Notes: a model not told the origin generated them from the letters alone. A stretch of 64,000 nucleotides of DNA from Methylobacterium sp. J-070 (GCF_022829385.1 NZ_JAKSXX010000190.1:23707-87706), one strand, 5' to 3'; counted from the first letter of the stretch, positions 24,986-34,900 are shown. Made by a program: numbers and translations.

Positions 24986-25849
24986 ATGGGCCGGGATACG
25001 GGCGTGCCTGAGTCCGGCGGCTTCTCCCCTTCGGACAGGGCCGACGCGGCTTCGGGCACGGACCTCTCGGTCGGTGCCGATGCGGTCGGCCCCTCCTTGG
25101 CTTTCGTGAAGTCGGCGGGCCGCGTGCTGCAGATCCTGGAGCTGTTCGACGAGCTTCAGCGCGAGGCCCGGGTCTCGGAGATCGCCGAGCGCTTGAGCTT
25201 CCCGCAATCCTCGACCTCGATGCTCCTGAAGAGCCTCGCCCAGCTCGGGTACCTCGACTACGACGCGGCAAGCCGCACCTTCCTGCCGTCACCGCGCGTC
25301 GCGCTGCTCGGCGCGTGGCTGGACAAGGGGCCGGTGCGCGACGGTAGCCTGGTGCGCATGCTCGAGCACCTGTCCGAGCGCACGGGCGACACGGTGATCC
25401 TGGCCGCGCGCAACGCCATCTTCTCGCAGTACGTTCACGTGCTGCAGGCCCGCTCCGCGATGCGCTTCCACGTCCCGCCCGGCACGCGCCGCCTGGTGGT
25501 CTGGTCGGCGACCGGCACCGCGCTGCTGGCCGGGAACCCGGATTGCGAGATCGGTCCGCTCGTGCGCCGCACGAACGCGGAGGCTTCGCCCGAACAGTCT
25601 CCGATCCCGATCTCGGACGTGCTGGCCAACCTCGCACGGGTGCGGCAGGCGGGCTACTTCTTCTCCCGCGGCCTCGTCACGCCGGGCGCCGGATCGATTG
25701 CGGTGCCTCTGCCGAAACGCATCGACAAACGAGGCCGGCCCCTCGCCGTCGCGATCTCAGGCGTGCTCGCCGATGTGGAGCGGCGGGAGGCGCAGATCGT
25801 GGCGATCATCCAGGACGCGATCGCGCGATTTCTCGTCCCTGCCGATTGA
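24986..25849 (+). CDS. IclR family transcriptional regulator
   Basis: 287 residues from the ATG at 24986; the open frame extends back to 24557 through the promoter region. The winged HTH covers about residues 38-100 (VLQILELFDELQREARVSEIAERL, then FPQSSTSMLLKSLAQLGYL). The C-terminal effector domain includes HVPPGTRRLVVWSATGTALLAG, GYFFSRGLVTPGAGSIAVPLP and AVAISG. IclR proteins govern aromatic-acid and acyl-CoA catabolic operons as repressors or activators. Its divergent position makes it the likely regulator of 19188-24587. Confidence 0.9.
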   Translation: MGRDTGVPESGGFSPSDRADAASGTDLSVGADAVGPSLAFVKSAGRVLQILELFDELQREARVSEIAERLSFPQSSTSMLLKSLAQLGYLDYDAASRTFLPSPRVALLGAWLDKGPVRDGSLVRMLEHLSERTGDTVILAARNAIFSQYVHVLQARSAMRFHVPPGTRRLVVWSATGTALLAGNPDCEIGPLVRRTNAEASPEQSPIPISDVLANLARVRQAGYFFSRGLVTPGAGSIAVPLPKRIDKRGRPLAVAISGVLADVERREAQIVAIIQDAIARFLVPAD

Positions 25850-26464
25850 ACCGTTTGCGCGGCTGGGTCCGACAAGCTGATCCCCGGAACAGGGCAACCC
25901 GGAGGTCGATCGCAGGTCGCGACCAGCTCGAACGGTCGTTCGGCGAGCTCGCCAGACCGGGGCGTCGGGCCACCAACGTCCGCTGTCCCGCCGGCGCCGG
26001 CTTCAAAGCCGGAATCTCAACCTGCAACCCGCACAGCGCCTTCGCCTGCAGCCGACGTGCCTATGCCCGCGTGGAAAGGTTCGTTCTCGGATCCGTCGAT
26101 GGCCACCCAAGGACATAACGCCATCGGTGATCCGTCGCGGTGTCGAAGGCTCGAGGCGGTCTGAACGAATGTGCGTTGCGCATTTCGCTGGCGGCGACAG
26201 CTCGGCCGGGGCGGGCGGTTGTTATGGCGGGGCTGAACTACAGCTCGTCGGTTGCGGATCAGCCCGTTTGTGCGTGGAACCGTGGGGACGCGGGCCACCC
26301 GGTTTCAAACACTTGCGCGGGGCGCTAACAGGGCAGAACCGCAGGATGTACGTGCATGGGTGGGTCGCTGCCGCGCGCGCAGATGTCCACCATCATCGCC
26401 CCGAGCCGGCGACATTGAGTTGTCTCAGGCTCGAGGCGTCTTGTGCCAATCGTCGCGAGGTGCG
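25850..26464. other. Intergenic region, no gene seen
   Basis: 615 bases between the IclR gene and the MHYT-EAL remnant. The open frames (for example 25543-26118 plus and 26127-26621 plus) show no family motifs, no ribosome sites and a GC-shadow composition. It may be eroded DNA linked to the adjacent pseudogene. Confidence 0.5.
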
Positions 26465-27009
26465 TCAGGCGGCAGCGCGTGCGCGGATCGCGGGCCGAGC
26501 TTGCTCCGGTCGTTTCTGCGTGGCGGGGTTTTCAATGAAGGCCGCAGCAGTCGGCGCCGGCGCGCGTGCCGGGGTGGTCATCATCGCGAGTTCGAGTTCG
26601 CCGTCGTGGAGCGACGAGTAGCCCGTGCCGAAATCGTCCATGGCAATGCGCACGCCGAGAGCCTTCAACGGGCGTAGGGTCGATTGCGCCCGAGCCGGAT
26701 CCCGGATGAGGGCCGTCTCGGTGATCTCGATCTCCAGCCGACGAGCGAGAGGCTGGTCAGGCCGATGTGATAGGCGCTCGGCAGACCGGGCTCGAACGCC
26801 AGCATGGCGATGAAGTGCGTGGCCCAGATGCCGGAGCCCCCGGCCAGGGTGGCAACGCTGAGCCAGATCGCGCGCATGCGCCGGGACGCTTTGCGCGCAT
26901 GACGCAGCAACTCGATGCAAGCGGTCGCGGCGAGCGCGCACAGGACGGCTGCCAGCCCGACCAACCAAAAATCATGTGAGCCGGTGAAGCAGCCGACGAC
27001 CTGGAGCAT
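26465..27009 (-). pseudogene. Remnant of an MHYT-GGDEF-EAL cyclic-di-GMP gene
   Basis: The piece from 27009 begins MLQVVGCFTGSHDFWLVGLAAVLCAL and GGSGIWATHFIAMLAFEPG, a clear first part of an MHYT sensory membrane domain. At about 26750 this frame ends in nonsense, and a second frame gives LEIEITETALIRDP then RIAMDDFGTGYSSL, the middle of an EAL phosphodiesterase domain. The remaining MHYT helices, the GGDEF domain and the start of EAL are missing, and EAL breaks off after GYSSL. So one large internal deletion with a frame change and a 3' truncation have destroyed the gene. The intact form would have turned over cyclic-di-GMP at the membrane. Confidence 0.82.
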
Positions 27010-27103
27010 AGGTGCCCGAGCCAGCCGCGGCGCGGGGAGCGCATTCGTCGCGCCGGCGATCGGGGCGCGGTGCCTGGGACTTTATGGCATCGGCAGTGGA
27101 CCC

Positions 27104-28051
27104 CTAGAGGTCGAGCGTGACGTTCACCCGGGCGCGGGAGACGCAGGGCATCATCCGGTCCTGGCGTTTGGCGACCGGCAGCACGACGTCGCGATGGATC
27201 ACGGTGCCGTCCTGGTAGCCGCACTCGCAGGAGCCGCACACGCCGATCTCGCAGGACGAGGGCATCGCGAAGCCGTGCCGGCGCAGGATCTCGAGCAGCG
27301 AGACATCCGCGGGGACGTGAACGACCGCCCCTGTCGAGGCGATCCGCGCATCGAAGGGTTCGGGCTTGTAGGTCTCGTCGGCCATCGGCGCGAAGTGCTC
27401 GACATGCACCTGCTCAGCCGGCCAGCCTCCGGCCTCCAGCGTGGCCTGCACGGCGTCGGTGAGCCTCTGGGGCCCGCAGGCATAGACATGAACGCCGGCC
27501 TCAGACGCACCGAGCGCCGCGGCGTCGAAGCGCGACCCCTCCGACGAGAACCAGCAGCGGAGCCGGTCGCCGCAGAGGGCCTGCAGCTCGGGCAGCAGCG
27601 GCGCATGCTCGGCGGAGCGCGCGCACAGATGAAGGTTGAAGTCGGCACCGCGCGCGCTGAGATACCGGGCCATGGCGGCGAGGGGCGTCACGCCGATTCC
27701 GCCGCCGATCAGGACATGGCGCCGTGCCCCGACGGCCAGACCGAAGTTGTTGCGCGGATGGGACACGTGCGCGACGGCGCCCGGGGTGAGATTGTGATGC
27801 GTCCACAGCGAGCCGCCCCGGCCCGCATCCTCGCGCTTGATCGCCAGGACATACCGGCTCCGGTCGGCCGGATCGCCGCACAGCGAGTATTGGCGCGTGC
27901 GACCATCTGGCAGACGCAGATCGACATGCGCGCCAGGCTCCCAAGCCGGCAGTTCGGGACGCTGCGGGTGGGCAAAGGTCAGGCGCACGACCTCCGGCGT
28001 CGTGGCGACGGCCTCTACGACCGTCAGCTTCATGACGATGCGGGCGGACAT
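27104..28051 (-). CDS. PDR/VanB-type flavin reductase with C-terminal 2Fe-2S ferredoxin domain
   Basis: 315 residues in three domains. The FMN/FAD barrel (1-105) has R53-Q-Y-S-L57. The NAD domain (110-225) has GGGIGVTPLAAM at 116-127 and YACGP at 190-194. A plant-type ferredoxin (about 235-315) has C267, C272, C275 and C303. This is the electron-transfer component used with Rieske oxygenases (phthalate dioxygenase reductase, VanB), but no oxygenase gene is present. Instead it follows a MOSC gene after four bases and a RidA gene, in one operon. Its natural electron acceptor may therefore be the MOSC protein or an unlinked oxygenase. Confidence 0.9.
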   Translation of the reverse strand: MSARIVMKLTVVEAVATTPEVVRLTFAHPQRPELPAWEPGAHVDLRLPDGRTRQYSLCGDPADRSRYVLAIKREDAGRGGSLWTHHNLTPGAVAHVSHPRNNFGLAVGARRHVLIGGGIGVTPLAAMARYLSARGADFNLHLCARSAEHAPLLPELQALCGDRLRCWFSSEGSRFDAAALGASEAGVHVYACGPQRLTDAVQATLEAGGWPAEQVHVEHFAPMADETYKPEPFDARIASTGAVVHVPADVSLLEILRRHGFAMPSSCEIGVCGSCECGYQDGTVIHRDVVLPVAKRQDRMMPCVSRARVNVTLDL

Positions 28052-28055
28052 GGCT

Positions 28056-28625
28056 TCAATCCAACAGCGTGATCGAATCGCCCGGGCGGATGATCCCGCC
28101 GCGCTCGATCCCGCAATTCAGGCCGGAGCGGTTGTAGAGCGGCAGATAGACCGGCTGCCCGAGGAGTTCCTCCAGATACTTGCACGGGAAGTTCAGGCGC
28201 CCGCCGCGCAGGATCACCTCACCGACCTGGAATCTGCGGCCGACGAGATGATTGAGCGGCACGCCGCGCACGGTGAGATTCCGGCGGTGATCGATGGGTG
28301 CGAGATGGATGGGGCCGCCCTGGAGCGGCGGATCGTTGCGCGCGAGGGCATCGAGTGCCTCCTGCTCGATCAGAGTCACCTCGCGGGTGTCCGGCTTGGG
28401 CGAGTAGGTCCCCGTCCCGAGGAAGTAGCGATCGCCCTCGATGCCGCGGCCGGCGACGCAGTGGGCCTCGGCCAGCTCCTCCATCTCGTAACTCGCCGCC
28501 GGCGCGATGTGGATGTTGAGCAGCGTGCCGTGCCAGCCGGTCGCCCCTCCGGGCACGCCGGCCGCCACCGAGCCGACCGCGTGCGCGAAGGCTTCAACAT
28601 GGCGCGGTGCGGATGTCGCGCTCAT
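28056..28625 (-). CDS. MOSC domain protein
   Basis: 189 residues consisting almost only of a MOSC domain, the fold of the molybdenum-cofactor sulfurase C-terminus. Hallmarks are GRGIEGDRYFLGTGTY, REVTLIEQEALDAL, HRRNLTVRGVPLNHLVGRRFQVG and the conserved Cys148 (NFPCKYLE), the expected molybdenum ligand. MOSC proteins such as YiiM, YcbX and mARC reduce N-hydroxylated compounds and need a flavin/iron-sulfur electron donor. The ATG overlaps the RidA stop by four bases, and the reductase gene starts four bases after its stop. That makes a reductase-MOSC pair the obvious reading. Confidence 0.88.
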   Translation of the reverse strand: MSATSAPRHVEAFAHAVGSVAAGVPGGATGWHGTLLNIHIAPAASYEMEELAEAHCVAGRGIEGDRYFLGTGTYSPKPDTREVTLIEQEALDALARNDPPLQGGPIHLAPIDHRRNLTVRGVPLNHLVGRRFQVGEVILRGGRLNFPCKYLEELLGQPVYLPLYNRSGLNCGIERGGIIRPGDSITLLD

Positions 28626-29050
28626 CGGGCCGGCCCGGTCGCCAACGCGATCGCCTCGACCTCGACCAGCGCGTCGCGAGGCAGGCGCGCCACCTCGACC
28701 GTCGAGCGCGCCGGCGCCGCGCCGGGGAAGTGCTCGGCATAGACGGCGTTCATCGCGGCGAAATCGTTCATGTCCTTCAGGAACACGGTGGTTTTGGCGA
28801 CGCTCGCGAGGCTGGCGCCTCCGGCCTCCAGCACGGCAACGAGGTTGGCCAGCGAGCGGCGCGTCTGCGCTTCGATGCCCTCCGGAAACGTTCCGGTTTC
28901 CGGATCGATCGGCAGCTGTCCCGAAGCGAAGACGAGGTCGCCGACGCGGGTCGCTTGGGCGTAGGGGCCGACGGCCGGAGCCGCCGCCTCCGTGGCGATG
29001 ATGATCCTGTTCAAATCCGTCTTCCTATCGCGTGAGGCGTCCGACATCAT
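28622..29050 (-). CDS. RidA/YjgF-family imine deaminase
   Basis: 142 residues, normal size for a trimeric RidA. GPYAQATRVGDLVFASGQLPIDP is the family signature; R115 (ARSTVEV) and E130 (ALVEVEAIA) occupy the places of the substrate-binding Arg105 and Glu120 of the E. coli protein. RidA hydrolyses enamine/imine intermediates, releasing ammonia. As first gene of a three-gene operon with MOSC and reductase, it may remove imines formed when N-hydroxy compounds or amines are processed. An imperfect palindrome lies ten bases before its ATG. Confidence 0.9.
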   Translation of the reverse strand: MMSDASRDRKTDLNRIIIATEAAAPAVGPYAQATRVGDLVFASGQLPIDPETGTFPEGIEAQTRRSLANLVAVLEAGGASLASVAKTTVFLKDMNDFAAMNAVYAEHFPGAAPARSTVEVARLPRDALVEVEAIALATGPAR

Positions 29051-29059
29051 TCCATTGTA

Positions 29060-29075
29060 GTGGATGCACGTCCAC
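29060..29075. promoter_or_regulatory. Near-perfect 16-base palindrome upstream of the RidA gene
   Basis: GTGGATGCACGTCCAC: arms GTGGA/TCCAC with a G-C pair inside. It overlaps the leader of the ridA-MOSC-reductase operon. Its minus-strand half GCATCCACT recurs at 30446-30454 in the divergent region of the XRE regulator, which suggests a shared operator for that regulator. Confidence 0.5.
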
Positions 29076-29110
29076 CGGTTAAAGCGTGTCTTCGGATTGT
29101 GCGGGACCGT

Positions 29111-30439
29111 TCAGCCGATCCGCCTGCGGGCTGTCTCCGGTGCCGCGAAGGTCGCCACGAGCGTCACGCAGGCGAGCGCAATCAGGTAGGCGGAGATCGG
29201 CCATGTCGCTCCGCCGCTCCAGGCCAGCAAGGCTGCGGCGATCAGCGGTGTGAAGCCGCCGCTCAGCGCCGCGCCCACCTGGAAACCGAGGGATGCACCG
29301 CTGTAGCGCAAGCGGGCATCGAACAGTTCGGACATCCACGCGGCCCCGGTCCCGAACATGATGCCTTGCCCGAAGCTCAGGGCCACCGCGACGGTCAGGG
29401 TGATGATCGTCGGGTCGCGCGTGTCCAGGAGTTTGAACATCGGGAATGCGAAGGCGATCGAGAACAGGCAGGCGGCGATGAACAACGTCTTGCGCCCGTA
29501 GCGGTCGGACAGATAGCCGAAGACGGGGATCGTGAAGAGTTCGATGACGGCGGCAACCAGGATGCCGTTCAGGATCACGCCCCGTGACAGGCCGAGCTGG
29601 CCGGTGACGTAGGAGATCGAGAAGACGGTGACGACGCTCACGTAGGCGATCTCGGAGACCTTGAGCCCGACAGCCTTCAGGAACATGCCGGGATGCTCGG
29701 TGAGGATCTCCATGACCGGCAGCCGCGCCGTCACCGCCTGCTCCTTGATCCGCCGGAACGCGGGCGTTTCATGGAGCCGCAGGCGGATGAACAGGCCGAC
29801 CCCGACGAGGGGTGCGCTCGCCAGGAAGGGGACGCGCCAGCCCCACGACAGGAACGCCGCCTCGGGCATCAGGCCGGTCAGCGCGAACGCGCCGATCGAG
29901 AGGATCACGCCGATCGGGTAGCCGAGCTGGACGACGCTCCCGAAGAACCCGCGGCGGTCCGGCGGCACGCTCTCCACCACCATCAGCACGGCTCCGCCCC
30001 ACTCGCCGCCGATGCCGATGCCCTGGACGAGGCGCAGGGCCACGAGCAGGATCGGCGCGAGGATGCCGATTTGTCCGTAGGTCGGCAGACACCCGATCAG
30101 GAAAGTGCCGAGCCCCATGATCATCAGCGTCAGCGACAGCATCGCCTTGCGCCCGATCCGGTCGCCGAAATGCCCGAAGACGGCCCCGCCCAGGGGGCGG
30201 GCGAGGAACCCGACGGCGTAGGAGCCGAACGCCGCGATGGTGCCGACCACGGGGTCGATGCTGGGGAAGAACAGCTTGTTGAAGACGAGGGCGCTGGCCG
30301 TGCCGTAGATCAGGAAGTCGTACCATTCGACGGTGGTGCCGATGACGCTCGACCAGACGATCTGGCGTCTGTCCGCGAGCGTCACCGCATCAGGCTCGGC
30401 GATCCGTGTCGTATCCAACGGCAGTGCGGCGTCGAGCAT
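29111..30439 (-). CDS. MHS-family MFS transporter (organic acid or betaine/proline type)
   Basis: 442 residues from the ATG at 30439; the frame continues to 30547 without support. Helix 1 begins SSVIGTTVEWYDFLIYG, the signature of the metabolite:H+ symporter (MHS) branch. Loops GHFGDRIGRK and GYLSDRYGRK are the paired MFS motifs, and LRLVQGIGIGGEWGGAVLM is also typical. Family members carry citrate, alpha-ketoglutarate, shikimate, proline/betaine or dicarboxylates. It is encoded after the ridA operon on the same strand and is divergent from the XRE-cupin regulator, so it probably supplies the substrate of that operon. Confidence 0.9.
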   Translation of the reverse strand: MLDAALPLDTTRIAEPDAVTLADRRQIVWSSVIGTTVEWYDFLIYGTASALVFNKLFFPSIDPVVGTIAAFGSYAVGFLARPLGGAVFGHFGDRIGRKAMLSLTLMIMGLGTFLIGCLPTYGQIGILAPILLVALRLVQGIGIGGEWGGAVLMVVESVPPDRRGFFGSVVQLGYPIGVILSIGAFALTGLMPEAAFLSWGWRVPFLASAPLVGVGLFIRLRLHETPAFRRIKEQAVTARLPVMEILTEHPGMFLKAVGLKVSEIAYVSVVTVFSISYVTGQLGLSRGVILNGILVAAVIELFTIPVFGYLSDRYGRKTLFIAACLFSIAFAFPMFKLLDTRDPTIITLTVAVALSFGQGIMFGTGAAWMSELFDARLRYSGASLGFQVGAALSGGFTPLIAAALLAWSGGATWPISAYLIALACVTLVATFAAPETARRRIG

Positions 30440-30445
30440 GCGCGG

Positions 30446-30454
30446 GCATCCACT
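30446..30454. promoter_or_regulatory. Second copy of GCATCCACT, candidate XRE-cupin operator half-site
   Basis: The nine bases GCATCCACT directly before the MHS start match, in opposite orientation, the half-site in the ridA leader palindrome (29060-29075). The spot lies between the MHS gene and the regulator gene at 30574. Confidence 0.35.
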
Positions 30455-30573
30455 TTTCGAGATGAATTTCCACTCCGCACGATACAAGGGACATGCCAAC
30501 AGGGGTGATGGTCGCGCGGGCGCCACCGCGCGACCTATGCTAAGCACCCCGCAACCAGCCCCGGCGCCCAGGG

Positions 30574-31221
30574 ATGACGCGCCAGCCGGAGGACCAGGAC
30601 GAAACGCGCATGACGGTCACGACAGAGGTACGACGTGTCCAGATCGAGGCCGAAGCGCGCTCTCAGATCCAGGTGCTCGCCGAGGAGATCCGGCGCAGAC
30701 GGCGGGAGCGCGATCTCTCGCTTGAAGCGCTGGCGGCCGTATCGGGGGTCAGTCGCTCGATGATCTCGAAGATCGAGCGCGGCGAGGCCGTCCCGTCGAC
30801 GGCGGTTCTCTCGCGCCTTGCCGAGGCGCTGGGCGTGACCTTCTCGCGGCTGATGGCGCCAGCCACCGAACTCGAGGTGCTGCTGATCCCGGCGTCCCGC
30901 CAGCCGGTCTTGCGTGACGAGGCTTCAGGCTTCCTGCGCCGGTGCCTCTCTCCGGTTTTGCCCGGACGCGGGATCGACTGGGTGCTCAACACGCTCCCCG
31001 CGGGCGCCACCACGGGAGAGTTCGTCGCCCACCGCCGCGGCGTGTCGGAATACATCTTCGTGCTGAAGGGGCGCCTTCGCGCCACGATCGGCGACCGCGC
31101 GGTAATCGTCGAGGAGGGCGACAGCCTGTATTTCGAGGCCGATGCGGGGCACGCCTTCACCAATCTCGGGTCGGACGCGTGCCAGTATTTCTTGGTCATC
31201 GATGCGACGCGACTACGCTGA
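30574..31221 (+). CDS. XRE-family regulator with C-terminal cupin domain
   Basis: 215 residues from the ATG at 30574; a second ATG at 30610 is equally possible. HTH_3 domain at about residues 35-95 (LSLEALAAVSGVSRSMISKIERGEAVPS) and a small beta-barrel cupin in the last 75 residues (GVSEYIFVLKGRLRATIG, EEGDSLYFEADAGHAFTNLG). Regulators of this build (PuuR, SutR type) sense small metabolites such as amines through the cupin and repress nearby transport and catabolic genes. It is divergent from the MHS transporter and probably controls it together with the ridA operon. Confidence 0.88.
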   Translation: MTRQPEDQDETRMTVTTEVRRVQIEAEARSQIQVLAEEIRRRRRERDLSLEALAAVSGVSRSMISKIERGEAVPSTAVLSRLAEALGVTFSRLMAPATELEVLLIPASRQPVLRDEASGFLRRCLSPVLPGRGIDWVLNTLPAGATTGEFVAHRRGVSEYIFVLKGRLRATIGDRAVIVEEGDSLYFEADAGHAFTNLGSDACQYFLVIDATRLR

Positions 31222-31968
31222 GCCTCTGCTGGCGTAACTCGGCTTCGATCGGTTGGAGCGTGGCTGGAACGACCCGGACCGCCACACGGCGGTCAGAGAC
31301 GGCATTGCCGTCCGGTCCACCGCTCTCCTGGCCCCAGGGTAGCCAGACTGAAACAGATCACCTCCCGCCGGCCGCTTCGCGCCCGTCACGGACATTCGGC
31401 AGACGCCGGCCTCTCCGAAGCGGGCATTGGCTCAGGCCAGATCGCACGTCGGGCTGCGCCCACCTCGAATCTTCGGCCCGTCACCGCCTCGCGCCGCCGC
31501 GACGACCGGCATCGCGTCGATCCAATTGCCGCCGCCATACCCTGCGGGGCTCGCCTGACGGAATCCAATAGCGGCATTGCCCGCAGGCCGTCGTTCCGCA
31601 TCACGCCTTCGCGAGGCTTGAGCCAGGATGTCTACTGGTCTCGGCGAGGATCATCGCATACCGCGATGCTTTCCACGCAGCGATGCCTGCAGCGCAGGGC
31701 ATCGCTGCTGGTGATGGCGATATCGTTCACCCTGCCTCATCCCCTGACAGATGTCACGCTCGCCGGCAGATCCTCTAAAAGTGCCGTCGTCAGGAAATAT
31801 ATATCTGATCAGAACCGTATTTCCGGATTGTTTCTCAATATTTCCAAAGCGTCCCTGGCAGGAAGACCATCAAATTGCCGCACTGGCCCGATGAATGCAT
31901 TATGCGATATGCTGGCGTTCACGGCCCGCGGTCCGAGCGCGCGCATCTAACACGGCAGATGTAAGGCA
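31222..31968. other. Long intergenic region upstream of the RND pump
   Basis: 747 bases with no recognisable gene; open frames such as 31618-31950 plus show no homology-like features. Composition changes here: 31740-31900 is clearly more AT-rich than the rest of the window and probably holds the pump promoter. It contains the palindrome at 31745. Confidence 0.6.
31745..31756. promoter_or_regulatory. Palindrome TGACAGATGTCA upstream of the RND gene
   Basis: Arms TGACA/TGTCA around GA, a perfect dyad about 215 bases before the RND start, in AT-rich DNA. It looks like a site for a TetR/MarR-type repressor; no such regulator gene is linked in this window. Confidence 0.4.
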
Positions 31969-34900
31969 ATGGCGGCGATCGTCCGACTGGCTCTGCTTCG
32001 ACCCTACACCTTCATCGTGATGTCGATCCTGATGCTGATTTTCGGGGTCATGTCGATATTTCGGACACCAACCGATATCTTCCCAAGTATCGGTATTCCC
32101 GTCATCAGTGTCGTTTGGCAGTATACCGGCCTTCCGCCGGAGGACATGTCCGGCCGCATCGTCTCGGTCTTCGAGCGCTCGCTCACCACCACCGTCAACG
32201 ACATCGAGCACATCGAGTCGCAATCGGTCCCTGGCTACGGGATCGTGAAGATCTACTTCCAGCCCAACGTCGACATCACAGCCGCTCAGGCGCAGGTCAC
32301 CGCGATCTCTCAGACACAGCTCAAGCAGCTGCCGCCCGGGATCACGCCACCCCTGATGCTCGCCTACAACGCGTCGAGCGTGCCGATCATCCAGCTCGCC
32401 CTGTCGAGCGACACCCTCTCGCAGTCGGCCCTGAACGACCTGGCCCAGAACTTCATCAGGCCTCAGCTCACCACGATCCCGGGGGCCCAGCTTCCCTACG
32501 CCTACGGCGGCGCGGCGCGGCAGGTGCAGATCGACCTCGATCAGTCGGCGCTCCACGCTCACGGCCTCTCGGCGGCGGATGTCGGCGCGGCGCTGGCTCG
32601 GCAGAACCTGATCACTCCGGTCGGAACCCAGAAGATCGGCACCTACGAGTGGATCGTTGATCTCAATGACTCGCCGAAGACGATCGAGGCGTTCAACGAT
32701 CTGCCGGTCAAGGTCGTGGACGGCGCCGTGGTGTTCATGCGCGACGTCGCCCACGTCCGCAACGGCTCGCCGCCGCAAACCAACGTCGTTCAGCTCGACG
32801 GCAAGAAGGGCGTGCTGATGTCGATCCTGAAGATCGGCAACGCCTCGACCCTCGACATCATCGCCGGCGTGAAGGCCCGGATACCGACCATCCAGGCAAC
32901 GCTGCCGGCCGGCGTCGATCTCAAATACGTAGCCGATCAGTCGGGCTTCGTGCGCGAGTCCGTGGTGGCGGTCGTGCGCGAGGGCATCATCGCCGCAGCG
33001 CTGACCGGCCTGATGATCCTGGTGTTTCTGGGAAGCTGGCGGTCGACGCTGATCATCACGGTGTCGATTCCGCTCGCAGTTCTATGCTCGCTGATCGCCC
33101 TCTCGGTGCTCGGGCAGACCATCAACGTCATGACGCTCGGCGGCCTCGCGCTCGCGGTGGGCATCCTGGTCGACGACGCCACCGTGACGATCGAGAACAT
33201 CAACCGGCACATGGAGGAGTTTGGCGAGGATATCGTCACGGCGATCACCCGCGGCGCGCAGGAGATCATGCCGCCGGCTACCATCGCCCTCTTCTGCATC
33301 TGCATCGCCTTCGTACCGCTGCTGGCGCTGGGCGGCGTCGCCGGCTTTCTGTTCCGGCCGCTGGCGATGGCGGTGGTGTTCGCGATGATCGCGTCCTACG
33401 GCCTCACGTACACGTTGGTGCCGACGCTGGCCCGCTACCTGCTGACCGAACATGCGCACGGTGATGCCGCGGACGTGCGCCCCGGGACCTTCGCGCGTTT
33501 CCAGCGTGGCTTCGAGCGCCGCTTCGAAGCCTTGCGCCAAGGCTATCTCGGCCTTCTCGCCCTGGCGCTGTCGCACCGGAAGCTGTTTGCCGTCGGCTTC
33601 CTCACGGTGGTCGCCGTATCGTTCGGCCTCGTTCCCTATCTCGGACGCGACTTCTTCCCCGACGTTGATGCGGGCGCGCTGCGCATCCACCTGCGGGCTC
33701 CGACGGGTACACGTATCGAGGAGATGACGGCCCTGACCGGGCGGGTCGAGGGACGGGTGCGCGCCCTGATCCCGCGGGACCGCGTAGCCAGCGTCGTCAA
33801 CAATATCGGACTGCCGATCAGCGGCATCAACATCTCGTATGGCAACAGCGGCACCATCGGCACCTTCGACGCCGACATGCTGGTGACGTTGAACGAGGGA
33901 GAAGGGCCGTCCACGGCCGCGCTGACCCGGGTCTTGCGCGAGCGGCTGCAGCAGGACTTCCCGGGCATGACCTTCTCGTTCCTGCCGGCCGACATCGTCA
34001 GCCAGATCCTCAACTTCGGCTCGCCGGCCGCCCTGGACGTGCAGGTGGCCGGCGCTGACGTCGAGGGCGGACGCACCTACGCCAACAAGCTGCTGGCGCG
34101 GGTCCGCCGGGTGGCGGGGGTCGCCGACGCCCGGATCCAGGAGCAGTCGAAGAACCCCGCGCTGAGGGTGGACTTCAACCGTGCGCTGGCCGGTGTCGTC
34201 GGCCTCACCGAAGGCGATGCCGCCCAGAGCATCCAGGCCAGCCTCTCGGGCAGCACGCAGACCGCTCCGACCTACTGGCTCGATCCACGCAACGGCGTCT
34301 CGTACCCGGTCTCGGTCCAGACGCCGCAATACGCCATCGACACGCTGGGCGATCTCAACAACCTGCCGATTACCGCGGCGCGCTCGGATCAGCTCCTGGG
34401 CGGCCTCGCGACCGTCACGCCCGAGCCGCTGAGTGCCGTCGTAACGGACTACAACATCGCGCGCACCGTCAACATCCTGGCGACGACACAGGACCGCGAC
34501 CTCGGGAGCGTCGCGGCGGATATCCAGCGGGCCATCGACGACACGCGCGGAGACCTGCCGAAAGGGTCGACCGTCATGGTGCGCGGGCAGGCGGTCACGA
34601 TGGCCAACGCCTACCAGCAGTTGCTGGTCGGCCTCGCGTTCTCGATCGTGCTCATCTACCTGCTCATCGTCATCAACTTCCAATCCTGGGTCGACCCGTT
34701 CGTCATCGTGATGGCGCTGCCGGCCGCGCTGGCCGGTATCGTGTGGATGCTGTTTGCCACCCACACGCACGTCTCCGTCCCGGCGCTGACCGGGGCGATC
34801 ATGTGCATGGGCGTAGCCACCGCCAACTCGATCCTGGTCATCAGCTTCGCCCGCGAGCAGCTCCGCGCCGGCCGCACGGCGATCGAGGCCGCCCTGGCGG

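Noticed and set aside
27104..28051. Rieske oxygenase system suggested by the VanB-type reductase
   Set aside because: No oxygenase alpha subunit (Rieske CxH...CxxH plus iron site) is encoded anywhere in the window.
31618..31950. 110-codon open frame upstream of the RND pump
   Set aside because: No family features; it lies in the AT-rich promoter region and has no ribosome site.
33082..34770. 562-codon open frame antisense to the RND gene
   Set aside because: Shadow frame in GC-rich DNA: no family motifs, rich in Arg, Gly and Asp, fully inside a clear RND gene on the other strand.
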